Below are positions 6,301 through 14,220 of a stretch of 14,220 nucleotides of DNA, piece by piece. Below the pieces are notes generated by a model. That model saw nothing but the letters and a program-made list of their open reading frames with translations, was not told the DNA's origin and ran no database searches. This DNA is from JBMCLJ01 sp048615375 (GTDB lineage: Bacteria; Patescibacteriota; Dojkabacteria; JAOAGR01), in assembly GCA_048615375.1 (NCBI GenBank), contig JBMCLJ010000030.1, positions 1 through 14,220 of the forward strand. The letters are read 5' to 3'. Both the position numbers and the translations under genes were made by a program. Each line of letters begins with the position of its first letter. Within the stretch, counting starts at the first letter, position 1.

Positions 6301-8589
6301 ATGGCCAAGCTACATAAAGTAAAAAGCATAGTGCGATCAGGAATTCCTTCTTTCAGGGAGATGCAGCTGGTCTTTAAAGTGCTTATACTTGGACTTATAG
6401 TGGCTTCGTTTTGGTACTTAGTTCTTTATTCTTCAACAAGCGCAAGCGCAAATAGTGCTCAGCAAGGTGCAATTGATAATAGTAGTGCGGGACGTGGATT
6501 GATTACTATGCTTACTACTGCAGCTATGGATGAGGCATATTTTGCTCAGAAGCCGGCTGGACAGGATTGTTTAAGTAATCTTGAGGATAGTGCAGGTGGA
6601 TTTCAAACGTATAAGGATTCTCCATACTATTGCAAAGGGCAAAGACTGGATACGACCGATGCAGGCGCCTCAGCGCCAGGTGTATACAATCTTGCAAATT
6701 ACGGACCAACTGGAAGAATGATTAATGGGACAACTGCACTGGTTGACCAGGATATTGCCCATCCTTTAGAATCAGTGAATTACTATGCGAATAGAATACA
6801 AGGTAAGACGCACGCCGCTGGCCCTACAACAGGGAGGGAGGTGTTGACCCCAATCTTTTTCTTGTCTCAAACTATGCGAAATCTCGCATATGGCATAGTA
6901 ATTATTGTACTTGTCCTTTCTTCAATAAGCTTACTTTTAGGATCACTTGGTGGTGGGGATCAGAAATTTACCTTAGTTCAATTACTTATGAATACAGGGG
7001 TTACAATCTTTCTGATTACTTTTTTCTACGAGATATCTGCGATCATTTATGACCTAACAGTCAATTACGGGAATGCTCTCGTTGTGTCTGTCATGGAACC
7101 GTTTATCAACGCGAGGGCTATCTATGAGCGACTTCAGCCAGGTGGAGATTTAAATATCACAGCGCTTGTTAATACATTTCAATTTATTGGGGTCAGCGAG
7201 GGGCTCCGTACCGTTGTTTCTAACGTTACTACTGGTTTGTATCCTACTATCACGCAGACATTCAGTGCTGCTCCCGGAGCCATCCCGGGTGCTGGCCCTT
7301 TTTTAAGCTTTATAGGTGGCGGCCTTTCGCTTGGCATAAATTATGTACTATCTAACTTTTTAAATAGTCAGGAAATATTTGACGCTATTATTGCCTGGAC
7401 TATTTTTTTGATTAATGTAAAGATTTTCTTTAATTTAATAATGGCTTTTGTGACATTTAACTTATATGTTGCATTCGGACCATTGCTTATGCTCCGTGGC
7501 ATTTACCAGGGCTACGCGCAAATAGGCAATACATTCAAATTGCTATTCGCGTACGCTATGGTTTTCCCGTTCACTTTCCTCTGCATACTGCTGGGGGCAG
7601 CTGCGATGAATATTTTCATCCGTGGTGGTGGTAATCCTGACACCGTAGCCCCGATCCCTTTATGTGCCTACGCGCCAGGGGATCCCGCTAATCTGGAACA
7701 GGAAGGGTGGCTAGGTGATGGTACAAGTATTGAAGAGCGAGGAGACCTTGGAATGTGGCTTGGAGGAGCATATAATTATGATGATCCTGGTTCATTTAGG
7801 AATAGAAATTTGATAAATCAAGACATATTTGATGTCGCTCCAGATGGTTTTATTACGGTGGACGGTCAGGTATATCGTGATTGTAGGTCAAAGCTTTTCC
7901 CGGAGCCATGGACGTTTGTGCCTGCACCATTTGGAAATGTAGGCAATTCACTTGTGCAGGTACAGACGACCGATGCGTTGGTTAGGACATTTCTTGGAAT
8001 TGGGTTTATTATACTTGCAGGTCGTGCACCAAATGTTTTAAAGGAGTTACTTGAAGTTAAAGAGCTGCAGAGTCTTCAGGGATTGGGAAAATCATTCGTT
8101 ACAGGTTTGAAACCATTTTTGGGGCTCGGAGCAGTAGCCTTGGGCACTACATCAGGCGCTGCGCTAGGTCTCGGGAAAATTGCAGGAAACGCACAGATTG
8201 GCGGATTGAAAAAATTCGAAGGGGCTTTTAGTAGGTTCGGAGGGAGATTTCAGTTAAAAGACTCTCAAAGTATTGCAGGACTGGTAGGAAAGTTTAAACA
8301 GTCATCCAACCCTAATGCTACCCTGGCAGAAGGATACGGAAAAATGCGGGATGACTTTACGTCTCTTAAAGATAGTTCAGGTAGCCCAATAATGTCTCCG
8401 CAAGAGGCTCAGCTTATTGCTGGTTCAAGGGTAGCACAGCAGTTTGAACAATTGACGTCTCATGTAAGCACGATTGGAAACGCGTTTGATTCTGCAGCAG
8501 GTTCCTTGAAACTTTTTGACAATATGATACAGACAGCATCCCGGCAGCTTGGCACACTTATCAATCTTTCCTACATTGATGAGTTGTAG
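6301..8589 (+). CDS. VirB6/TrbL-like polytopic membrane protein, 762 aa
   Basis: A large inner-membrane protein of the kind that forms the channel base in type IV secretion systems. Predicted segments: a signal or anchor helix (24-44), an exported stretch of about 150 residues, then helices near 195-217, 226-248, 361-383, 387-403, 411-440 and 563-580, with amphipathic Gly/Ala-rich stretches near 334-350 and 601-625. The order (N-terminal exported domain, helix cluster with FNLYVAFGPLLML, long exported loop at about 440-560, then a soluble tail) resembles VirB6/TrbL relatives. There is no enzymatic motif. The C-terminal 130 or so residues are hydrophilic and probably cytoplasmic. It starts with ATG without a Shine-Dalgarno site, 10 bases after the previous stop, and its TAG overlaps the GTG of the next gene by one base. 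The family call rests on topology and context; another polytopic scaffold cannot be excluded. Confidence 0.7.
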   Translation: MAKLHKVKSIVRSGIPSFREMQLVFKVLILGLIVASFWYLVLYSSTSASANSAQQGAIDNSSAGRGLITMLTTAAMDEAYFAQKPAGQDCLSNLEDSAGGFQTYKDSPYYCKGQRLDTTDAGASAPGVYNLANYGPTGRMINGTTALVDQDIAHPLESVNYYANRIQGKTHAAGPTTGREVLTPIFFLSQTMRNLAYGIVIIVLVLSSISLLLGSLGGGDQKFTLVQLLMNTGVTIFLITFFYEISAIIYDLTVNYGNALVVSVMEPFINARAIYERLQPGGDLNITALVNTFQFIGVSEGLRTVVSNVTTGLYPTITQTFSAAPGAIPGAGPFLSFIGGGLSLGINYVLSNFLNSQEIFDAIIAWTIFLINVKIFFNLIMAFVTFNLYVAFGPLLMLRGIYQGYAQIGNTFKLLFAYAMVFPFTFLCILLGAAAMNIFIRGGGNPDTVAPIPLCAYAPGDPANLEQEGWLGDGTSIEERGDLGMWLGGAYNYDDPGSFRNRNLINQDIFDVAPDGFITVDGQVYRDCRSKLFPEPWTFVPAPFGNVGNSLVQVQTTDALVRTFLGIGFIILAGRAPNVLKELLEVKELQSLQGLGKSFVTGLKPFLGLGAVALGTTSGAALGLGKIAGNAQIGGLKKFEGAFSRFGGRFQLKDSQSIAGLVGKFKQSSNPNATLAEGYGKMRDDFTSLKDSSGSPIMSPQEAQLIAGSRVAQQFEQLTSHVSTIGNAFDSAAGSLKLFDNMIQTASRQLGTLINLSYIDEL

Positions 8590-11270
8590 TGAATGATATG
8601 TCTGACAACCAAAACAAACAAACAAGCAAGCAAAACGGAAGAAAGGATACAAATTTCACCGCAAACCCTCGTCAACAAAGTTCACGGTCTTTCTTAAGGC
8701 AGGCTCTCAGCAATGAATCAGGCCAGAGTTTAGAGACGTCGTCAGGATCTCCAGCGTTAAACACTACGCGAGAGAGATACCGGCGGCCTGGCAGTCAAGC
8801 GTTAGATGATGGTAATTCTACAGAGAATGAGCAGGATCGGAGTAGCACCGATCAAAGTGATTTGCCTAAACGGGACGTTTCGTTTGAAGAAAACAAACAA
8901 AAATATGATCACTTGGAATTGAAGAAAGCTGATGAGACAGGTGTCTTAGATTATTTTGTTGGAGGGGGGAAAAATCAGAGAGTGGTTGAAAGGCTTTTCG
9001 ATCCAAACCAAAAGGAAGTTGTTGCTGACTCTCAGCGAGCACCGGATGTAGTTCAGAAATATAAAGACTACCATATTGAGAAGGCGATTAAAGAATACAT
9101 TGAGGTAGAACGGGAGAATGCACCTGAACAAATAATGGATATTGAAGAACGTACACAGGAAATAATTGAGGAAGAGTATGGCATACCCGATAAACCAATT
9201 GACACAGTAGCATCAAGAAGTCTTTCAGAAAAGCAAAAAGAAAAAGTACAAGGCTCGGAGAAATCTAACGGGAAAAAAAGTACTGACGTACTTACAAAGA
9301 TAACTCAACAAACAGAAAAACTATACGAGGAAAAAATATCGGAGACTATTAAAGCTCAAAATACACAAAAAGTACCTCAATCCCCCTCAGCACAGAAAAA
9401 GGATCCAGTTCACGCTCAAGATAATAGTAATCAGAGAAGTGATTTGGATGTTCAAGAGGGGGCAGTGGATGGCGAGAGGGCCGAGAGGGCTGAAAGGATA
9501 AAAAAAGCAAGAGAAAATTTAAAGCAAAAGTTAAGAGAGCTAGGATCGCATTCAAGTTACGTTTCTTCTGGTGGAAGTGGTTCTAGTGATAATAATTCGT
9601 CTCAGAAACAACCGAGAAAATCTCAGAATAATTTTGATTCCTCTTCTCCACGCCAACAACAGCAGTCACCTCAATCTGACACGCAAAGTTCAATATCTTC
9701 AGTTGGAGAGAGTCAAGGAGTTGAACAACAGGAATTCCCGCATCAGGAACAACAACAGCAGGAGCAAGAGCAAGAAAAAGGTTTGAAAGATAAGCTGGAT
9801 GAGGCAAAAAAAGCAAAAGAGGCTGTAGAAGAAATGAAAAAAACCCAACAAGGCGCTAAGGCCGCTCGTGGCGCACAAGCAGCAGGTAATGCGAAAAAAG
9901 CGCAAACTGCACAAGCTGGTCTACGTGGATTAGCTGCATTATTTTCCTCTCCGATAGGATGGGTTATTATAGTGATAATTATTATCTTGATTCTGCTCTG
10001 CATTGTAATAGCTATAATCATCGTGATAATAGCGAGTGCCAATCCAACTATCACCAAAGAAAATCTGCAAAGCCAGGGGAAAGGGCTGGTTACTTTTATG
10101 GGGGTAGGAGAGGTGGATGCGGAGCCGTTCCGGAGGGAGAATTTACGTTCAGGATTAGATGATGCAGTTCTAGTTGAAAAGGATAGTGCGGGTAATGTAA
10201 ATGCAGTTACTTTTCAGACTGGGTATCGTCTCAATAAGAATTATCGGGAAGATGTAATTGACCTGCCGCTTGATGAAATGAAGCTCCAGATACAAGTACT
10301 CGAAGGCATTCCAGCCACTACTGACTTTACCATTGACTTCGAGTATGGAGGTGACGGTGCGGCGATCTCACAAGCAGGAAAAGGTATGTTATGGACGCTT
10401 GTATGCCGTAATAATGGGTGTGATGAAGATACTTCAGTAGTCACAATTAGCTTTCAGGAACCGGTAGCTCCGGAAGAAATTGGTCAGATTTTCCGGGTAA
10501 CTTACGATATGCAGGCAAATTTTAATATTGGTGGCGCAATACGCGACCAGGTGAAATCTGATCTGCCCACAAGAGAGCTATGTATAAATATAGTATCCGG
10601 AGAGCAGGTGTATTGTAGCGGGTTTTCCAATCCGTTTTTTGGAGAAGATTACGCTGACAATGCAGGACAGGAAATTTCCGGTGGAGAAGTTGTGAATAAT
10701 GGTGATATTGTCGATGGGTATATGTGCCCGTTCGTCACCAGCTTTGAAAGTGGTGAAGGAAGGCTTGTATGTACACAGGGGAGGCACGGAGCCTATGGAG
10801 CGGTCGATGTTGCATACACAGGTGCAAGTCGATGGTATGATCAAACAGAGGTGCTCTCACCCGTTGATGGCAGAGTCATCTACGCGGAGCACGCAGGGAA
10901 TGTGCCGCTTTGTGGAGATGCGTTACTCATTGTCGATGATACAACAGGTATTCAGTACTACATTGGACATATTGCTCTTAATGCACAGATGAATCAAAAT
11001 GTGAATAACTCTTCGATACGTGGAGGACGGGGAACCGGCTTTACAGTGAAACAGGGAGAAAAGCTGGGTACGGTTTTCATGACGGATGAATTTGACCCAA
11101 ATTACGGTAATAATTTTGTCGAAGGTGGTATGGCAGGCCAGCTTTGCTGGCTTGGGGCGCACCTGCATATGGATAAACGTAATGATGAAGCTGGTACAAC
11201 TGTATTCGATAATATTGAAAAATCCTGTAAACTACAGGGAAAGGTTACGAACGCGGACAGATGCCGGTAA
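8589..11270 (+). CDS. Membrane-anchored M23 metallopeptidase with long disordered cytoplasmic tail, 893 aa
   Basis: Residues 1-100 are polar and low in complexity; 100-240 are charged and helical; 240-400 are Ser/Gln-rich, ending in a Q/E tract; 400-450 form a Lys/Ala-rich probable coiled coil. One very hydrophobic helix follows (about 458-488). The positive charge before it predicts N-in, C-out. The exoplasmic part ends in an M23 (lysostaphin/LytM-type) domain with H733 and D740 (RHGAYGAVD), SPVDGRV, YIGHIAL, and H858-x-H860 (GAHLHMD), the expected zinc ligands and catalytic histidines. M23 enzymes cut peptidoglycan cross-bridges, so this is the likely local wall-opening enzyme of the secretion-like machine. 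The H-x6-D spacing is longer than the classic H-x3-D, so activity is probable rather than certain. Multiple cysteines surround the domain. GTG at 8589 overlaps the previous stop; ATG at 8598 is an alternative start. Confidence 0.85.
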   Translation: MNDMSDNQNKQTSKQNGRKDTNFTANPRQQSSRSFLRQALSNESGQSLETSSGSPALNTTRERYRRPGSQALDDGNSTENEQDRSSTDQSDLPKRDVSFEENKQKYDHLELKKADETGVLDYFVGGGKNQRVVERLFDPNQKEVVADSQRAPDVVQKYKDYHIEKAIKEYIEVERENAPEQIMDIEERTQEIIEEEYGIPDKPIDTVASRSLSEKQKEKVQGSEKSNGKKSTDVLTKITQQTEKLYEEKISETIKAQNTQKVPQSPSAQKKDPVHAQDNSNQRSDLDVQEGAVDGERAERAERIKKARENLKQKLRELGSHSSYVSSGGSGSSDNNSSQKQPRKSQNNFDSSSPRQQQQSPQSDTQSSISSVGESQGVEQQEFPHQEQQQQEQEQEKGLKDKLDEAKKAKEAVEEMKKTQQGAKAARGAQAAGNAKKAQTAQAGLRGLAALFSSPIGWVIIVIIIILILLCIVIAIIIVIIASANPTITKENLQSQGKGLVTFMGVGEVDAEPFRRENLRSGLDDAVLVEKDSAGNVNAVTFQTGYRLNKNYREDVIDLPLDEMKLQIQVLEGIPATTDFTIDFEYGGDGAAISQAGKGMLWTLVCRNNGCDEDTSVVTISFQEPVAPEEIGQIFRVTYDMQANFNIGGAIRDQVKSDLPTRELCINIVSGEQVYCSGFSNPFFGEDYADNAGQEISGGEVVNNGDIVDGYMCPFVTSFESGEGRLVCTQGRHGAYGAVDVAYTGASRWYDQTEVLSPVDGRVIYAEHAGNVPLCGDALLIVDDTTGIQYYIGHIALNAQMNQNVNNSSIRGGRGTGFTVKQGEKLGTVFMTDEFDPNYGNNFVEGGMAGQLCWLGAHLHMDKRNDEAGTTVFDNIEKSCKLQGKVTNADRCR

Positions 11271-12247
11271 GCAAAATAGATAAAAAAAAGAATGTCCTGT
11301 ATATCGTTATTGTCGTATTGGTGATTGTTTTTATGATTGTTGTCATTGCGTTACTTAGAGTTATGCTTCCAGGAGCAAATACTCAAGAATACGTGGAAAT
11401 GAATATGCCTGATATTGGCGGTAATTATCGGGTTGGTACAGATTTTGTTCTGAGGAATACCTTGGAGATTGACACTGAGCTACAAAATACATTATTTAAG
11501 CACTCAGGTACTGTAAACCCTTCCCCGTACCGGCAGGTCGCGCAAAAACTCGCATTAAGCAAGGAGTCTTCAAATGAGTATACAGGCTTATATTTCTGGA
11601 ATACCCAGGATGAAGATCCATACAGGTATATGAATATTAATGTAAAGACGGGAACTCTTGAACTTCGTTATCGTGGAGGGTTCCATGAAGATACGTTGGA
11701 TGTAGATGAGGTGTATGCATATATTCAGGATTTTTTTCGTGTAGAGTTGTATGATCTATATCTTGACAAGACTGTAGAAAGCGGTAATACACAGACGTTA
11801 CTGTTCAAGGCAACGCATGAGGATAAGACAGTGTATACAAAACCAGGGGCTGATACATCCGGCGTAGTGACCTTGATTAATGGAAAAATTACGAGCATAG
11901 TTTTGCATGGACTGATGCCCCAGGAATTTGAATCAGTCGGTGAGTTAGAGCCTGTTGAAGAAATTTCTCCATCTTCTATTGCGCGTTTGCAGTATCTGTT
12001 ATATGTATACCCGGATCAGGCTTCGTCACAGAGCAGTATGGGAGCCGAGGCTATTGCCTCGGGAAGAGTGGATATTAATATGACAGGATATTCTCAAGCA
12101 CTATTATTTTTTCAGGATAGCGATGCTGGAGAATCATATCTGCTTCCATCCCTTGAAATCACCGGTCGGTATCTCGATGAAAAAAATAATGGAGGCGCCG
12201 TTAAGATTATTGTAGTAAATCATATATCCGGAACCGAAACTATCTGA
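11261..12247 (+). CDS. Single-pass membrane protein with exoplasmic domain, unknown family, 328 aa
   Basis: Not recognised. A short basic N-terminus (KIDKKKN) precedes one hydrophobic helix at about 12-36, then about 290 soluble residues predicted outside the membrane with mixed beta-type sequence and no cysteine in the exoplasmic part. The N-in/C-out bitopic layout and position in the operon are like VirB8-type assembly factors, but no VirB8 motif is visible and the name is not justified. It overlaps the M23 gene by 10 bases (ATG at 11261 inside its last codons), suggesting translational coupling, and ends with tandem TGA TGA 25 bases before mutS. It is expected to be a structural or assembly partner of the M23 protein and the VirB6-like protein. 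Confidence 0.8.
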   Translation: MPVSKIDKKKNVLYIVIVVLVIVFMIVVIALLRVMLPGANTQEYVEMNMPDIGGNYRVGTDFVLRNTLEIDTELQNTLFKHSGTVNPSPYRQVAQKLALSKESSNEYTGLYFWNTQDEDPYRYMNINVKTGTLELRYRGGFHEDTLDVDEVYAYIQDFFRVELYDLYLDKTVESGNTQTLLFKATHEDKTVYTKPGADTSGVVTLINGKITSIVLHGLMPQEFESVGELEPVEEISPSSIARLQYLLYVYPDQASSQSSMGAEAIASGRVDINMTGYSQALLFFQDSDAGESYLLPSLEITGRYLDEKNNGGAVKIIVVNHISGTETI

Positions 12248-12258
12248 TGAGTAAATCG

Positions 12259-12267
12259 TGGTACAAT
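12259..12267 (+). promoter_or_regulatory. Extended -10 promoter for mutS, predicted leaderless
   Basis: TG-G-TACAAT forms an extended -10 element that can act without a -35, and none is evident. It lies in the 25-base gap after the secretion-like operon, six bases before the mutS ATG, so the transcript would begin at about the start codon. It offers mutS expression independent of the operon upstream, although read-through from that operon is also likely. Confidence 0.4.
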
Positions 12268-12272
12268 TTCGC

Positions 12273-14220
12273 ATGACGCCAGCAATGACACAATTCCATG
12301 AGGTAAAAAATGACTACCCGGAACATATTGTCCTGTTTCGAATGGGAGATTTTTATGAAACATTTTACGAAGATGCGAGAAAAGCTTCAAATATCCTGAA
12401 TATCACGCTCACGGCTCGTGATAAAGAAAGAAAAATACCGATGGCAGGAATTCCATTTCATGCCTTGGATGCCTATCTGGAAAAATTAGTTGAAGATGGT
12501 CAAAAAGTAGTAATTGTAGAACAGCTTGAAAATCCCGCTGAAGCAAAGGGCGTAGTGAAAAGAGGAGTCGTAAAAATTTGTACTCCTGGTACAACTACAT
12601 TTGACTCAGCTCCAAGAAAAGCTAAAGCTGCAAATTACCTGGTAGCACTGTATTTTGATAAGTCAAGCTATTTCCTGGCATCTGTTGATATCGTGGAAGG
12701 AGTTATATATTCCACGAAGTTTGCTAATCGAGACGATGTAGAGAATAACCTGAAGATAGTACAACCCGCAGAAGTGCTTGTTTCAGAAGATAGTGAATTA
12801 CTGTGTGATGAAGTAGTTATCTCCTCAGTAAAAACAATAGTACCTGGCTCTTATTTTGAAACATTTGATCATAAAAATGTTCTGCGTGAGGAAATGGAAA
12901 ATTCGACAGAATTATTCTCACCTGCAATCCAGGCGCTCCTTAACTATCTCTATGAAACCCAGAAAACTGCCTTAGGTCATATCACATGTGTTAAAACCAT
13001 TGCTGTTGGAGATTCATTTGATTTATCACATTCTACTGTACGCAACCTGGAAGTTATCGAACCACTTCGTGAAGAGGGTCTGTCATTGAGCAGAGTAATT
13101 GATAAATGTAAAACCAACGGTGGATCAAAATTATTAAAACAGTGGTTGTTACACCCCCTTTGCAATGAGAAAAGAATAGCAGAGAGACTGGCTTCAGTAG
13201 AATGTTTGCTACACATAGGTACTGGTTCAATTGAGCAGTTACAGAGAAACTTGAGCGAATTGCATGATATGTACCGGATTGGCAGTAAGATAGGGCTTTC
13301 TTCAGCGAATGCAAGAGATTTGCGGAATTTAGTTGAGTCAGTAAAAGTAACACTTACTCTTAACCGTTCGTTATGCAATTACAAACTCTCTTCACGCTTA
13401 CATTATATTTCTACAAAGATACATCAGGAGATCGAGAAGATGAAAGAAATTCTTTCTGAGATTGATCAAAAGGTAGCAGACGATCCGCCCTTGTCGATAC
13501 GTGAAGGTAATTTATTTCGCAGGGGTATAAATAAGGAGCTCGATGAACTGCATGAAATAAAGCATGGCAGTAAACAATGGTTGGTTGAATTTGAACTGGA
13601 AGAGAAGCGGCGAAGTTCAATATCTGCTTTGAAAGTTAGGTACAATAAGGTTCTTGGCTACTATATAGAGGTTTCAAAAACACAGTCAGCAAACGTGCCG
13701 GACTACTATATCCGGAAGCAAACGCTTGTCAATGCCGAGCGGTATATTACTCCCGAACTCAAGGAAAAAGAAGCTCGGATTCTTGGCGCAGAAGAGCGTA
13801 TTTCCAAACTTGAATTTGAACTATTTTCTCAGTTGTTACTATGTTCATGTGCGATCATTCCTTCTATTCAACACGTGGCGGGGTTAGTATCAGAACTCGA
13901 TGTATACCTTTCCCTTACTGAAGTAGCAAAAGCAAACAATTGGGCAAAACCAGTGCTCGTTACCAGCTCGGAACTTTCTATTAAAGATGGCAGGCATCCG
14001 GTCATCGAGGAGGTGCTCCGGAAGGAAGGAGAAGTGTTTGTCACTAATGATACTGAAAGTAGCGATGTATGTTCTTTTCATATTCTCACTGGTCCGAACA
14101 TGGGAGGTAAATCTACCTATTTACGACAAATCGGTTTGAATGTATTACTGGCTCATATTGGTAGTTATGTACCTGCTGCATCGGCACGAATCAGCCTGGT
14201 TGACCAAATCTATACTCGGG
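12273..14220 (+). CDS. mutS: MutS mismatch recognition ATPase (3' truncated by window)
   Basis: MutS binds mismatches and small loops in DNA and recruits MutL. The N-terminal mismatch-reading motif is present: RMGDFYETF with F27-Y28-E29 as the Phe-x-Glu wedge, followed by the EQLENPAEAKG and PGTTTFD signatures of domain I. The core and clamp lie at about 240-540, with NAERYITPELKEKE in the lever/clamp return. The ATPase begins with a clear Walker A at 607-615 (GPNMGGKST). The reading frame is open to the window end at about residue 649, so Walker B, the signature helix and the dimerisation helices (roughly 200 residues of a typical 850) are outside. ATG at 12273 is preferred by family alignment; GTG at 12258 is an in-frame alternative. 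There is no frameshift, in contrast to mutL. Confidence 0.97.
   Translation, partial: MTPAMTQFHEVKNDYPEHIVLFRMGDFYETFYEDARKASNILNITLTARDKERKIPMAGIPFHALDAYLEKLVEDGQKVVIVEQLENPAEAKGVVKRGVVKICTPGTTTFDSAPRKAKAANYLVALYFDKSSYFLASVDIVEGVIYSTKFANRDDVENNLKIVQPAEVLVSEDSELLCDEVVISSVKTIVPGSYFETFDHKNVLREEMENSTELFSPAIQALLNYLYETQKTALGHITCVKTIAVGDSFDLSHSTVRNLEVIEPLREEGLSLSRVIDKCKTNGGSKLLKQWLLHPLCNEKRIAERLASVECLLHIGTGSIEQLQRNLSELHDMYRIGSKIGLSSANARDLRNLVESVKVTLTLNRSLCNYKLSSRLHYISTKIHQEIEKMKEILSEIDQKVADDPPLSIREGNLFRRGINKELDELHEIKHGSKQWLVEFELEEKRRSSISALKVRYNKVLGYYIEVSKTQSANVPDYYIRKQTLVNAERYITPELKEKEARILGAEERISKLEFELFSQLLLCSCAIIPSIQHVAGLVSELDVYLSLTEVAKANNWAKPVLVTSSELSIKDGRHPVIEEVLRKEGEVFVTNDTESSDVCSFHILTGPNMGGKSTYLRQIGLNVLLAHIGSYVPAASARISLVDQIYTR

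Noticed and set aside
9474..9497. Short 9-bp tandem repeat (GAGAGGGCC/T) and CAA/CAG tract near 9745-9780
   Set aside because: It has two copies plus a decayed third and encodes a charged E-R-A run. The Q tract mixes codons. Neither looks like a slippage-prone repeat array.
9571..10057. Overlapping ORFs on both strands within the M23 gene
   Set aside because: They arise from the biased Gln/Lys/Ala and Ile-rich codons of the real frame; their translations are low-complexity shadows with no start signals.

Overview
The window most likely comes from a Candidate Phyla Radiation / Patescibacteria-type bacterium, or another bacterium with a very reduced, AT-leaning, tightly packed genome. This is inference from protein style. 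The main clues are a locus of type IV secretion-like membrane proteins, including a pilin-like protein with the two-helix, N-P-D-[AV]-x4-[RK]-K loop pattern that is common in that group. Start codons generally lack a Shine-Dalgarno sequence, genes overlap or nearly touch, and MutL keeps its endonuclease motifs. The standard stop code fits: TGA ends two genes at sensible places, which argues against the UGA=Gly code of Gracilibacteria/Absconditabacteria.

Layout, left to right. Bases 2-148 (+) are the 3' end of an unrecognised gene. It converges on mutL (minus strand, 153-2008), which is broken into two frames. The break maps best to a run of six A (on the coding strand) at 865-870, in the linker between the ATPase and endonuclease domains; both halves keep their diagnostic motifs. 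A 99-base divergent gap leads to a family 2 glycosyltransferase (+, 2108-3694). Its tail overlaps, in antisense, the tail of folD (minus, 3636-4475). Next on the minus strand come a 195-residue pilin-like membrane protein (4724-5311) and a coupled 69-residue basic membrane protein (4521-4730). From a shared divergent promoter region (5312-5393), a four-gene plus-strand operon runs to 12247: a Cys-rich pilin-like protein, a VirB6/TrbL-like polytopic channel protein, an 893-residue bitopic M23 peptidase, and a single-pass exoplasmic protein of unknown family. mutS follows 25 bases later and runs off the right edge just after its Walker A motif.

How the genes fit together. The block 4521-12247 looks like the envelope-spanning part of a type IV secretion- or pilus-like machine: pilin-like subunits, an inner-membrane channel, and a wall-cutting enzyme anchored through the membrane. 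No VirB4-type ATPase, coupling protein or relaxase lies within the window, so neither conjugation nor secretion can be assigned from here. The block sits between the two core mismatch-repair genes. mutS starts just behind the last secretion-like gene, apparently from its own promoter, with the -10 element so close to the ATG that the mRNA would be leaderless. folD shows the same arrangement, and the glycosyltransferase and mutL have very short predicted leaders.

No tRNA, rRNA, CRISPR array, insertion sequence or convincing factor-independent terminator was seen. No gene-free stretch exceeds about 100 bases.
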